From the NCBI GenBank assembly GCA_964483805.1, contig CAZADH010000198.1, positions 1-11,673 on the forward strand: a stretch of DNA of 11,673 bases. Reading direction: 5' to 3'. The number at the start of each line of letters is the position of its first letter. Within the stretch, counting starts at the first letter, position 1. The notes beneath the pieces are model-generated. The model saw only the letters and a list, made by a program, of their open reading frames with translations. It did not search any database and was not told the DNA's origin. The position numbers were made by a program, and so were the translations under genes. Source of the stretch: CAZADH01 sp964483805 (lineage in GTDB: Bacteria; Muiribacteriota; Ozemobacteria; Ozemobacterales; Ozemobacteraceae). Positions 1-7,822 of the stretch are shown here, piece by piece.

Positions 1-70
1 ATCCCTGGCGGCAAACGCCCACTGCGCCATCCATGGCGGGCGGCTTCCCCGTGGCCACCGCGCGTCGGCT

Positions 71-2485
71 TCACGGCGCACCCACCCGCGACGTCACCGA
101 AGCGCCAGCACCGAGGGTGGACGACGCCGTGCCGCTGGCCAGTCGCGCTTGCATGCGGGCCCAGGCCCGGCTCTGCCGGTGACTCGTCCAGGCGGCCCCG
201 GGTTGAGAACGTGGCACCACCGGGGCCAACGTGGTCGGCAGCGTTTCTCGGTGCGACACCCCGTCGCGTGCCGGCCGGTGTGCCCCTGGGACCATGGCCT
301 GATAAAGCAATACAATGACAATACTTGCTGCGATGCCGAGCACGAAGGCACGGGTCGTCTCGGACCACTGCGCCCAGAATGCCATCGGCCCGGCTGCCGC
401 CAGTTCGGCCGGGGTCGGCGCCGGTGGGCGCACGCGGCGATGGGCGTAAACCGGCCCCGCCGCCGCCCGCTCCGCGAGGGCCGTTTGGGCGGCAAGCCGA
501 CAGTCACGTTCGAGCGCGGCAACATCCGGGGCGAGCAGCGGCACCGCGGTGGCGACGGCGGCTTCCCACAACTCCTGCCATGCAGCGCCGACCCGACCGT
601 CGTCACCGTGGGTGCCGGCGTAGAGCAGGCGCAAGATCGGCAGCGACGGGTTCGCCGCCAACAGCAACCCGGCTTTCTGCCGGATTTCCGGCGCCGGGTC
701 CCGGGTGAACACCTCGGTCAACAGGGGTTCGGCCGCGGCCAGATCGATGCGTACCAGCAGGCCCAGGGCGTAATGCCGCGCCGCCACCTTGGCCGTCATT
801 AGCATACTTCGTAAATATGTTAGCGCCGCTTCCTTGTCGGCCTGCACGTAACATTTGAGTGCCGCCGCCTGCACCACAACCTCCCGGTGTTGCAACAGCG
901 CCCCCAGTTGTGGCTGCAGACCCTCCGGATCGAGCCGGCCGAGCGCGAGAACGACGCGCGCCAGCAACCACGGATCGGTGGTGTCCAGGCCGCGCTGCAG
1001 CCAGGCCCCGTCGATCCGGGTGCCGAAACGGCCGACGGCATCGGCGATCGCCGCGCGCACCCCCGGAACCAGGTCGGCCTCGAACCAGGTCCGCAACCGG
1101 CCGGCCACGTGGCGATAGAATTGCGCATTGTCGATCATCGCCAGAAGGTGGCGTTGCCGATCGACCGCCCAGGTCGCGAACTGGTCGAGATCGGACGAGG
1201 GCGCCGCGAAGGGCAGGGGAGGGGACGCAGCCGCGGCGTCGCTGGTCGCTGTCTTGGCGGAGACGCTCTCGCGGCCGACGGGCCCGGCGTCCGCGGGCGC
1301 AAACGGCGCCAGGGTCGTGCGCAGCTCGGGATCGGTTTCGACGGTGGCATGGTGACGCAAGGCGGCGGCGACCTCGGGCCGGCCCGCGAGATCCCGGAGG
1401 CGTTCGATGGCGGCGGCGCGCACCTCGACTTCCGCATCGCCGAGATCCCGCAGGGCAAGCCGGGTCAACAGGTCGTCGCGTTTGTCCTGCAACCGGACCT
1501 TGAGCTTGCTGATGTATTGCTCCTCGGGTTCGGTGAGGATCCCGGCCGCGCGAATCGCGCCGATCAGTTGTTGCAGAACGCCTTGAAGAATATGGCGTTT
1601 GGCACCCTTCGCGAGCAATACAATGTCAAACACCTTGGGCGGCAGATCGGGGTGTGGATTGCTGACCAATGCCAGGCCCGCGGTGACCAACAACAGCGGC
1701 CACGTCTCGGCGCTGATGAACGACAGGTATCGGGGCTCGGCCTCGGCCGGGGGGAACAACACCAACTCACCCAACGCCCGCCAGCGGACCACCGGGTCGG
1801 CGGCGGTCAGCAGCTCGTCGAGATAGTTCAGCGCCTCGCGCGGATCGAGCGGGCGCAGCAGACGGGTGGCATGCAGGCGCACCGCCAGGTCGTCGCCAGC
1901 GAGACACGGGACGATGCGCTGCTTGAACAGCTCCACGTCGTGCACACGCAGCAGTTCGAGCGCGGCCATGACGACCTCGGCCGGCGCGGCGTCGAGATGC
2001 CGCCGGGCCAGGTCGGCGTCGCCGGCATGACCGAAACGGGCCAACAACAGCAACCCGGTCTGAATTTGCGCCGGCGTCGACGGCGCCGCCAACCGCTTGC
2101 GCCACGTGTCGAGCACGGCCACATCGGGGGCCGGACGCAGCCCACGCACGAGGATCTGTCGCGACGCGGGATCGACCTCGTCGAGCAGGGTCTTGATCCC
2201 GACCGGCGAGGTCTCGAGATTCTGCAGCAGCGCCAGCACCTCATGCCGCCGCCGTTCCGCCGCAACAATCTGGGCGGCGCGCTCGCGCACGTCGGCCGCC
2301 GGATCGGCCGCGGCCAAGCGACCGACGGTCGCGAGCGACGCTGCGTCGAGGCCCCCGGTCGCGAGCGCCTCGAGGGCCAGGCGCCGAGCGGTGGGTGCAC
2401 TGCCATCGGCAATGCCCGCCGCAAGCCAACGCGGCAAATCGAGCGGTTCCGGCCAGGGTCCGGCATTCGGCCGGGCATCGACCAT
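71..2485 (-). CDS. HEAT-repeat protein with a single C-terminal transmembrane segment
   Basis: 804 residues, function unknown. Two helical-repeat blocks of HEAT/armadillo type are visible, at about residues 15-395 and 435-690. They contain recurring units such as DPAADVRERAAQIV (61-74), DDLAVRLHATRLL (198-210) and DPAPEIRQKAGLLL (596-609), each with the D-P...VR spacing of HEAT helices. An Ala/Ser/Pro-rich linker (about 396-430) separates the blocks. One hydrophobic segment at 713-731 is followed by a low-complexity tail of about 73 residues rich in Ser, Ala, Thr and Arg. There is no signal peptide, so I infer that the repeats are cytoplasmic and anchored to the inner membrane from the C-terminal side. 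The reading frame is open further upstream to 2644. The ATG at 2485 was chosen because GAGGAGA lies 7 nt before it and the extra upstream residues look like translated leader. HEAT repeats usually scaffold protein contacts. A role with the upstream phosphatases is possible but unsupported, since this gene has its own promoter. Confidence 0.9.
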   Translation of the reverse strand: MVDARPNAGPWPEPLDLPRWLAAGIADGSAPTARRLALEALATGGLDAASLATVGRLAAADPAADVRERAAQIVAAERRRHEVLALLQNLETSPVGIKTLLDEVDPASRQILVRGLRPAPDVAVLDTWRKRLAAPSTPAQIQTGLLLLARFGHAGDADLARRHLDAAPAEVVMAALELLRVHDVELFKQRIVPCLAGDDLAVRLHATRLLRPLDPREALNYLDELLTAADPVVRWRALGELVLFPPAEAEPRYLSFISAETWPLLLVTAGLALVSNPHPDLPPKVFDIVLLAKGAKRHILQGVLQQLIGAIRAAGILTEPEEQYISKLKVRLQDKRDDLLTRLALRDLGDAEVEVRAAAIERLRDLAGRPEVAAALRHHATVETDPELRTTLAPFAPADAGPVGRESVSAKTATSDAAAASPPLPFAAPSSDLDQFATWAVDRQRHLLAMIDNAQFYRHVAGRLRTWFEADLVPGVRAAIADAVGRFGTRIDGAWLQRGLDTTDPWLLARVVLALGRLDPEGLQPQLGALLQHREVVVQAAALKCYVQADKEAALTYLRSMLMTAKVAARHYALGLLVRIDLAAAEPLLTEVFTRDPAPEIRQKAGLLLAANPSLPILRLLYAGTHGDDGRVGAAWQELWEAAVATAVPLLAPDVAALERDCRLAAQTALAERAAAGPVYAHRRVRPPAPTPAELAAAGPMAFWAQWSETTRAFVLGIAASIVIVLLYQAMVPGAHRPARDGVSHRETLPTTLAPVVPRSQPGAAWTSHRQSRAWARMQARLASGTASSTLGAGASVTSRVGAP

Positions 2486-2492
2486 GCGTGCA

Positions 2493-2499
2493 TCTCCTC
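2493..2499 (-). promoter_or_regulatory. Strong Shine-Dalgarno of the HEAT-repeat gene
   Basis: GAGGAGA on the minus strand with 7 nt to the ATG at 2485. It decides this start over the in-frame upstream ATGs at 2503, 2551 and 2644, and it is the best ribosome-binding site in the window. Confidence 0.8.
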
Positions 2500-2569
2500 G
2501 CATCAGGTTGGCCCCGTGGCACTGCGCCAAACTGGCGTTTCGCGGGGCCATCCGGGGCGGTCGACTCGA

Positions 2570-2599
2570 ATCATAGCACGGCGACGCCGTCGATCCCAA
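2570..2599 (-). promoter_or_regulatory. Candidate sigma70-type extended -10 promoter of the HEAT-repeat gene
   Basis: On the minus strand, TTGGGA (2594-2599) is followed by an 18-bp spacer and TATGAT (2570-2575). TGC directly precedes the -10, giving an extended -10 (TGnTATGAT). TATGAT matches the consensus at 5 of 6 positions and the -35 at 4 of 6. Transcription would begin near 2563, giving a leader of roughly 78 nt. This would make the HEAT gene a transcription unit separate from the phosphatase/peptidase genes, although read-through is not excluded. Confidence 0.5.
2578..2590. repeat. 13-bp perfect palindrome inside the HEAT-gene promoter spacer
   Basis: ACGGCG-A-CGCCGT is a 6-bp inverted repeat around one central base. 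It lies wholly between the candidate -35 and -10 boxes and overlaps the extended -10 TG. The position would suit a repressor or spacer-binding activator. A palindrome of this size can also arise by chance in GC-rich DNA, so operator function is an inference. Confidence 0.35.
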
Positions 2600-2691
2600 A
2601 CCATTGGGTTCACCAGGTGCGCCGGCAGAGAGGCCGTACAGCAAAGGGGGAGCCGGCCAAGACCGCGCACCTTCCGGAGTTCACCCGCGGC

Positions 2692-4962
2692 TCAGAGTTG
2701 CCAGGTGCGGCGGGTCACCACCGTGTCGGTATCGAACTGCGACCAACGCATGACCGTGTTGGGTACCGGAATCAGCCAGGGTGGGCGCGGTCGGAAACCG
2801 AGCCCGACCAAATCGGGCAGGCCGTAGCGCCAGTCGACGATCTGGACCTCGAGCGGGAACTCGGCACCCAGGTCGACGACAAACGACGCCGGCCGGTCGG
2901 GAACGACACGCCAGTTGAGGGAAAAACCGCGTTGCCAGTCGAACGCAGCCGAGGCAACCGGCAGGCCGGCGCACCACGCCCCGAGAACGGCGGCCGGCGA
3001 GCGCACGCGCAGACCGATGCGGGCAACGGCCGACGCCGGCACCACTTCGAAGCAGAGGCGTCGCCCGCCCGAGGCCGTCGTCGTGACGGCGATACCGGCC
3101 ACCTGGGAACCGCCAACGTCGAGTGTCGCCGCCGAAGCGGCCAGCACGCGATCGGGAAAGAGAAAGTCGGGAAAAAAGCGCGCCGACGGAGCGACGAGAA
3201 ACTGACCGGTGAACTCGTCGATCGCCTCGTCGCGCGAGACCCACCACGCGTGACCGGAATCGAGGTCGGTCAGGTGCGCCAGCGAGTTCACTGCAGGCCG
3301 CGCCGCGTCAGGCCCAACACTGCAGAGGCCCGTGGCATACAGCACCGCGCCGACAACCAGCGCCCAGCGGGTTCCGCGCACGGGCAGCAGCGAGGCGCAG
3401 AGGTCGCCACACGGCAGGACCAACGCCCCAATCATGACCAGCCCGAGCAGCAAGGCCGGCAGGCCGAGAAAGGTGATGTCCTGCAACAGGCTGGGAACCA
3501 TGGGCAGAAGCATGGTCAGTGCGGGCGTGGCGCCGATGGCCACGGCCGGCATGAAGACCGCCGATGCCGGGCGAGAGAATGCCCCGGCCACCCACCAACC
3601 GACGGTCGCGCCGAGCAGCGGCCATTGCACGGCGTGGGCCGCCATCGGCCACACCACCGACAACCCGGCCACCGCAGCCAGCCACCAGACCAGCGCGCCC
3701 ACCGACAATGCCGAATCGCCCAGGTACCCGCGCCACCAGCGCCACTGCGGAACCACAACGGCGACCGCGAAGGCCAAACCGGCCGCGGCAAACCAGGTGC
3801 TCGCGTACAACGCGTAATGCTGATGTATTGCAATTGCCGCGAGCACCTGCACCGCTGCCGTCAATACAACAGACAACAGCGCCCCCCCGCATGCCACGGT
3901 CGCCAGCAGAAGATCGACACCCGACACGACGCGAAGCCGCAAAGAGATGGCGAGCCCCAGCGCAGCGAGAATCAGGGTGATCGCCGAGGCCACGGCCTGC
4001 CAGGGGAGGGGGTACCAAACCAGGCGCCCGCCGATGGGGTTGAAGAACACCACGTCGGACGCCACCCGTTGCCCGGGATACTCGAGATTCGCAAAGTGCC
4101 GCGCCAGGCCGAGGGCGTAGGCACCGTGGTGCTGCAAGCTGTGCGGACTCAAATGGGCCGGGTCATCTCGACACGTGTGGTAATGCGGAAATCGATCGAT
4201 AAACGCCACGTCGAACCCGGGAACGCGGTCGCGGATCGCCGAGAAATCGGTGCGAAAGGGCAGCGAACGGAACACGTCGAACATCAGCGACGAACTGATG
4301 ATGGGCAGGTCGATGCGGGCCAGTTCGGCCACGAGCCACCCATTGTTGACGCTGGTTTCGAAGAGAAACGACGGGCCGCAGACACCCCGCGCCTCGAAAT
4401 TGACCATCGCGCCGACCTCGGCGATCCAGGGTTCGGAGGCCAGGGTCCGCGCGCCAATCAGGCCGCGCTCCTCGGCATCGGTGATGGCAAAGATCACATC
4501 GTGGCGCGGGCGCGGCCCCGCGGTGAGCGCCCGTGCCGTTTCGAGGATGGCGGCGACACCAGCCGCGTCGTCGGCGGCACCGGGTCCGGTCGGCACCGAA
4601 TCGTGATGGGCCATCAACATGAACGCCGGACTCGCCGTCACCCCGCGCAGCCGCGCGACCACGTTGACGGGGTGGGCAAGATCGAGCCCATCGAGCCACA
4701 CCGGTTGGTGCACGGTCGGCTCGAGCCCGAATGCCCGAAATTGACTTATAATGTATTGACGCACCCGCCGGATCGCCGGCGTGCCCGACCGATGGTGCTC
4801 GGCCGCGATCGCCTGCACGTGCGCCATCGCCCGCCCGGCCGAAAACTCGTGACCGGGTGCATCGGCCGGCCGGGCCCGCGGGGGCAGATAGGCAGCGAGC
4901 GCCAGAACTCCCCAGAGCAGGAGCCAACCGCAAGCGAACGCGCGCCCCAGTCGTTCAGCCAT
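2692..4962 (-). CDS. Membrane-bound M28-family zinc metallopeptidase (ERMP1/Pff1-like architecture)
   Basis: 756 residues. An N-terminal hydrophobic segment (about 9-26) acts as signal anchor. The M28 peptidase domain covers about 40-295 and carries the expected co-catalytic zinc ligands: His119 and Asp121 in AHHDSV, bridging Asp131 in ADDAAG, Glu164/Glu165 in TDAEERGLIG, Glu190 in VNFEARG and His262 in HYHT. The Glu in NFEARG and the following GPSFLFETS resemble the ERMP1/vacuolar-membrane-protease branch rather than small secreted aminopeptidases. Residues about 316-549 form a polytopic region with roughly seven or eight membrane segments. A soluble C-terminal part (about 555-756) rich in predicted beta strands follows. 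Catalysis is therefore expected on the periplasmic face, removing N-terminal residues from unknown peptides. The ATG at 4962 lies within the end of the phosphatase B gene (8-nt overlap ATGGCTGA) and no strong Shine-Dalgarno precedes it, which suggests translational coupling. An open frame extends further upstream, but those codons lie inside the phosphatase gene. Confidence 0.9.
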   Translation of the reverse strand: MAERLGRAFACGWLLLWGVLALAAYLPPRARPADAPGHEFSAGRAMAHVQAIAAEHHRSGTPAIRRVRQYIISQFRAFGLEPTVHQPVWLDGLDLAHPVNVVARLRGVTASPAFMLMAHHDSVPTGPGAADDAAGVAAILETARALTAGPRPRHDVIFAITDAEERGLIGARTLASEPWIAEVGAMVNFEARGVCGPSFLFETSVNNGWLVAELARIDLPIISSSLMFDVFRSLPFRTDFSAIRDRVPGFDVAFIDRFPHYHTCRDDPAHLSPHSLQHHGAYALGLARHFANLEYPGQRVASDVVFFNPIGGRLVWYPLPWQAVASAITLILAALGLAISLRLRVVSGVDLLLATVACGGALLSVVLTAAVQVLAAIAIHQHYALYASTWFAAAGLAFAVAVVVPQWRWWRGYLGDSALSVGALVWWLAAVAGLSVVWPMAAHAVQWPLLGATVGWWVAGAFSRPASAVFMPAVAIGATPALTMLLPMVPSLLQDITFLGLPALLLGLVMIGALVLPCGDLCASLLPVRGTRWALVVGAVLYATGLCSVGPDAARPAVNSLAHLTDLDSGHAWWVSRDEAIDEFTGQFLVAPSARFFPDFLFPDRVLAASAATLDVGGSQVAGIAVTTTASGGRRLCFEVVPASAVARIGLRVRSPAAVLGAWCAGLPVASAAFDWQRGFSLNWRVVPDRPASFVVDLGAEFPLEVQIVDWRYGLPDLVGLGFRPRPPWLIPVPNTVMRWSQFDTDTVVTRRTWQL
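4955..4962 (-). other. Start/stop overlap coupling phosphatase B to the M28 peptidase
   Basis: The minus strand reads ATGGCTGA. ATG (4960-4962) opens the peptidase and TGA (4955-4957) closes the phosphatase in a different frame. Such overlaps commonly support re-initiation by the terminating ribosome, so the two proteins are probably made together. Confidence 0.8.
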
Positions 4963-7822
4963 TGGCCGTCTCTGGCGCCGACAGCGGCAGGCGGCGGGCG
5001 ATGAGGAACGACAGGTCGTCGTCGGGCTCGACGCCGGCCCGATGGTTCTCCCACTCGGCCACGAGGATGCGCCCGATTTCGCCGGTCGATTTGCCGGCGA
5101 GGGTCGACGCAAAGGTGCGCAACCGGTCGATCGAGTACATCTCATGCCCCGGATTCTGAGCCTCGACGAGGCCGTCGGTATACATGAGCAGGGTGTCTCC
5201 CGGGGCCAGCGAGGTCGTGTGTTGCTCGAAACTGCCCCAGCGCGCCGATGATCCGAGGGGTGCATGCACGATCTCGAGTTCGTCGACCCGCCCGTCGGCA
5301 CGAACCACGAGCGGGAACGGGTGACCGGCGTCCGACAATGTCAATACATGAGATTGCACATCGAGCAGTCCTGCCAATAAGGTCATGCGCTTGCGCCGCC
5401 GGATCAGCTTGCTGATCATGCGATTGAGCCGGTCCATCAAGGCAAGCAACTCGCCCCCCTCTTCGGCGAAACGGAACACCACGGCTTTGGCCATGGCCGT
5501 GAGCAGGGCGGCGCTGACGCCGTGACCGGTGACATCACCGAGCACGAGCAACGCCCGACCGTCGCAGGTCGGCACGGCGTCGACATAATCACCGCCCAGG
5601 TCGGCGGCACTGATGTTGACGATCTCGACCTCATAGCCCGGCCAATCCGGGGCCTGCCGTGGGATCAGGCTTTCCTGAATGCTGCGGGCCAGCAACATCT
5701 CTTTGACCTCGTCGATCATCCGGTTGAACAACAAGGCCAGATCGCCCAGTTCGTCACGTTGATACGGCCGCAGGCGCACCGAGGTGTCACGCCGGTGCAG
5801 CGCCACGATGCCCCCGGTCAGCTCGCCGAGTGGCTTGAGAAAGGTGTCGGCCAGGGCCGCCCCGATCAACAACGCCGCCATCAGCGCCAACGCCATGCCC
5901 CCAAGCAGGTCACGGCGGATCAGGCTGATCGGCCGGGTGATCTCGTCGAACGGATACAGCGCCACCGCGACATGGCCCTTCAGGTTTCGTCCCGGCATGG
6001 CCATGGCCAGATACGACCGCCCCTGCCAGTAGATGCGATCGGTGACCACCTGCCCCGTGATCCGCGCTCGGTTTTCGAGCGGCACACACGGCACCGGTTC
6101 GGCGACTCCCTCGGGGAACCACATGTTGGTCGCGGCCCGACGAGCGAACAAGCGAAAAGCGCCTTGCCCCATGCCATGACGGGCCCGCAGCGCGGTGTTG
6201 AGATAGGCCCGGATCGCGCGATCGAGGCGTTGATTGCACTCCATGAACGCGACCGGGTGGGTGGGGTCGTGCAATACATCCCAATACCAATAGAGGTCGT
6301 AACCGCCAAACTGGAACTCGTGAATCTGGTCGGGACGATCCATGATGCGGGAAAAGCCCATTGCCGGACTCTCGATGGCGCCCCGCAGAATCATTTCGAC
6401 CTGATCGGGCATCTTCTCTTCTTCGGTGGGCGGCAAGCGGTCGCCGAGGTGTCGCTCGATGCACATCTTGCTGAAAACGGCAGCGACCGGACCAATACGT
6501 TGTGTTACACGCGCGTCCTCCGTCGTGGCCAGGATCCTGCCACGGATGTCGCGAACCTCGAGCCAATTGAGCTTGTCGCCGTGCTCCATCGCCAGGGCGA
6601 CCGGACTGAGATCGCTCGGGTTGGTGCGCATCTCCGGCCGATCACGAAACTGCCGGCACAACGAGAGAAACCGTTTGCGTTCGCGGGTCATATCGAAATC
6701 GAGGCCGTCGAGCACATCCTTGGCGCCCTTCATCGTCTCGGCGGCCAGCACCGCCTCGCGATCGCGCAACGTCCGCCCGCTCAACACGCCCAGGCCCAGC
6801 ATCGGCAGGGCCACAGCAAAAACGAACAGCACCATGAGACGCGCGCGAATCGACAACCCGAACGTGCCGCCTCGTTGCCATCGGCGACCGCCGATGACCC
6901 CGACCAGCAACGCCAGGAAAACGGCTCCCACCCAGATGGCCCGCTCGACGCGCACGGGGTCGAATCCCGCACGACGGCAACCAATCACGAGACGCATCGA
7001 GCCTGCCGTGCCATTCAACCAGAACCAGTCGCGATCGCTGAACAGACCCCGCACCCGCTCTGCGTGGGCCAGGGCATCAATGGTGGCCGTCGCCAACCCC
7101 TTGGCGGCCCAGGCGACGTGCAACGGTTGGCCGCGCACCGCACCCAGCAGCGCCAGACGCTGATGACCAGGCCTCCGCGCCAGACGGGCGAACATCGTCT
7201 CGACGCTCGACAGTTGCCATTGGATCAACAACAGACCACTGTGGTCTTTCGTTTTCGGGGCATCCCAGAAGATCAACCGCTCGCTTCTGCCCACCGGCAC
7301 CTGCAACACACTGCCCCGACGAGCGCGCAGATCGTCGAAGCGCAGATCGTTGCCCACCACATTGCGCAATGTCGCCTTGTTGAGCTGATAGAAATCGTGC
7401 CCCGCCTGCGCGGTGTTGCGCGTCAACGCCCACATCACCTGAACCACCGCTGCTTCGCGCGACCGCATATTCGGCGGATTGATCAACACCCCGGACGCGT
7501 TGAACAGATAGGGCACGAAACCCATCACCCCACGCCGCTCCGCCGCGCGCGTCACTTCAACGAGCCGTTCGGGCGTTAACGGGCCGGCCAACAGGGTGCG
7601 GGCAAACGCGCGAAACCGACGTTGATAGACTTCTTTGGGGTCGAGGTAGGTGACGGTCCGGCGCAGATCACCGTCGAGACCACGGGCAATCGCCGCTTCG
7701 CGCTCGGCCGTTTCGATCGCCAGCGCCTGCTGCAACATCCACGCCGCCGACAGGCACGGGACGACAACGAACAACGCCCAGAAAATGAGGAACCGTCGAG
7801 GACCGGCTGGACGCCCGCTCAA
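4955..7822 (-). CDS. Four-TM HAMP/SpoIIE-type PP2C serine phosphatase (phosphatase B)
   Basis: 955 residues. Order: TM1 (11-30), predicted periplasmic region 1 (about 31-293), TM2 (295-312), Arg-rich cytoplasmic loop (313-328), TM3 (329-349), periplasmic region 2 (350-635), TM4 (640-661), HAMP (about 661-712) and SpoIIE/PP2C domain (about 720-945). The metal-binding motifs are intact: GGDY (Asp745), LGDVTGHG (Asp763), YTDGL (Asp883) and DDD (934-936), so the enzyme should be active. It probably removes phosphate from Ser of a STAS protein in response to periplasmic signals; the STAS protein encoded just upstream is the obvious candidate. The start is probably TTG at 7820-7822, which overlaps the STAS stop as TTGA. 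No ATG lies between the stop codon and TM1, and a GAGGAAG about 16 nt upstream is rather far for a Shine-Dalgarno, so coupling to STAS translation is likely. It is a paralogue of phosphatase A, matching it in layout and length. Neither periplasmic region is one I can name. Confidence 0.93.
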   Translation of the reverse strand: MSGRPAGPRRFLIFWALFVVVPCLSAAWMLQQALAIETAEREAAIARGLDGDLRRTVTYLDPKEVYQRRFRAFARTLLAGPLTPERLVEVTRAAERRGVMGFVPYLFNASGVLINPPNMRSREAAVVQVMWALTRNTAQAGHDFYQLNKATLRNVVGNDLRFDDLRARRGSVLQVPVGRSERLIFWDAPKTKDHSGLLLIQWQLSSVETMFARLARRPGHQRLALLGAVRGQPLHVAWAAKGLATATIDALAHAERVRGLFSDRDWFWLNGTAGSMRLVIGCRRAGFDPVRVERAIWVGAVFLALLVGVIGGRRWQRGGTFGLSIRARLMVLFVFAVALPMLGLGVLSGRTLRDREAVLAAETMKGAKDVLDGLDFDMTRERKRFLSLCRQFRDRPEMRTNPSDLSPVALAMEHGDKLNWLEVRDIRGRILATTEDARVTQRIGPVAAVFSKMCIERHLGDRLPPTEEEKMPDQVEMILRGAIESPAMGFSRIMDRPDQIHEFQFGGYDLYWYWDVLHDPTHPVAFMECNQRLDRAIRAYLNTALRARHGMGQGAFRLFARRAATNMWFPEGVAEPVPCVPLENRARITGQVVTDRIYWQGRSYLAMAMPGRNLKGHVAVALYPFDEITRPISLIRRDLLGGMALALMAALLIGAALADTFLKPLGELTGGIVALHRRDTSVRLRPYQRDELGDLALLFNRMIDEVKEMLLARSIQESLIPRQAPDWPGYEVEIVNISAADLGGDYVDAVPTCDGRALLVLGDVTGHGVSAALLTAMAKAVVFRFAEEGGELLALMDRLNRMISKLIRRRKRMTLLAGLLDVQSHVLTLSDAGHPFPLVVRADGRVDELEIVHAPLGSSARWGSFEQHTTSLAPGDTLLMYTDGLVEAQNPGHEMYSIDRLRTFASTLAGKSTGEIGRILVAEWENHRAGVEPDDDLSFLIARRLPLSAPETANG
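7819..7822 (-). other. TTGA start/stop overlap between STAS gene and phosphatase B
   Basis: On the minus strand TTG (7820-7822) is the likely start of phosphatase B and TGA (7819-7821) ends the STAS gene. The 4-nt overlap with a weak start codon suggests that phosphatase B is translated mainly by ribosomes finishing STAS, which would tie their ratio. Confidence 0.65.

Noticed and set aside
1..34. Possible start of a further minus-strand gene (ATG at 34 or 30, with GGGGAAG about 10 nt before the former)
   Set aside because: Only about ten codons are visible before the edge. There is no protein evidence and the two ATGs are in different frames.
2486..2644. N-terminal extension of the HEAT-repeat protein to 2644, 2551 or 2503
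   Set aside because: The extension would run through the candidate promoter, has no repeat character and lacks a ribosome-binding site. GAGGAGA fixes the start at 2485.
2643..2695. Possible terminator after the M28 gene (GAGCCG...CGGCTC then CCCCTTT)
   Set aside because: The loop exceeds 30 nt, the stem is 6 bp and there is no real T-tract.
4963..5301. N-terminal extension of the M28 peptidase into the phosphatase B gene
   Set aside because: The upstream codons overlap the phosphatase catalytic domain in another frame and look like shadow sequence. The signal anchor begins right after the ATG at 4962.
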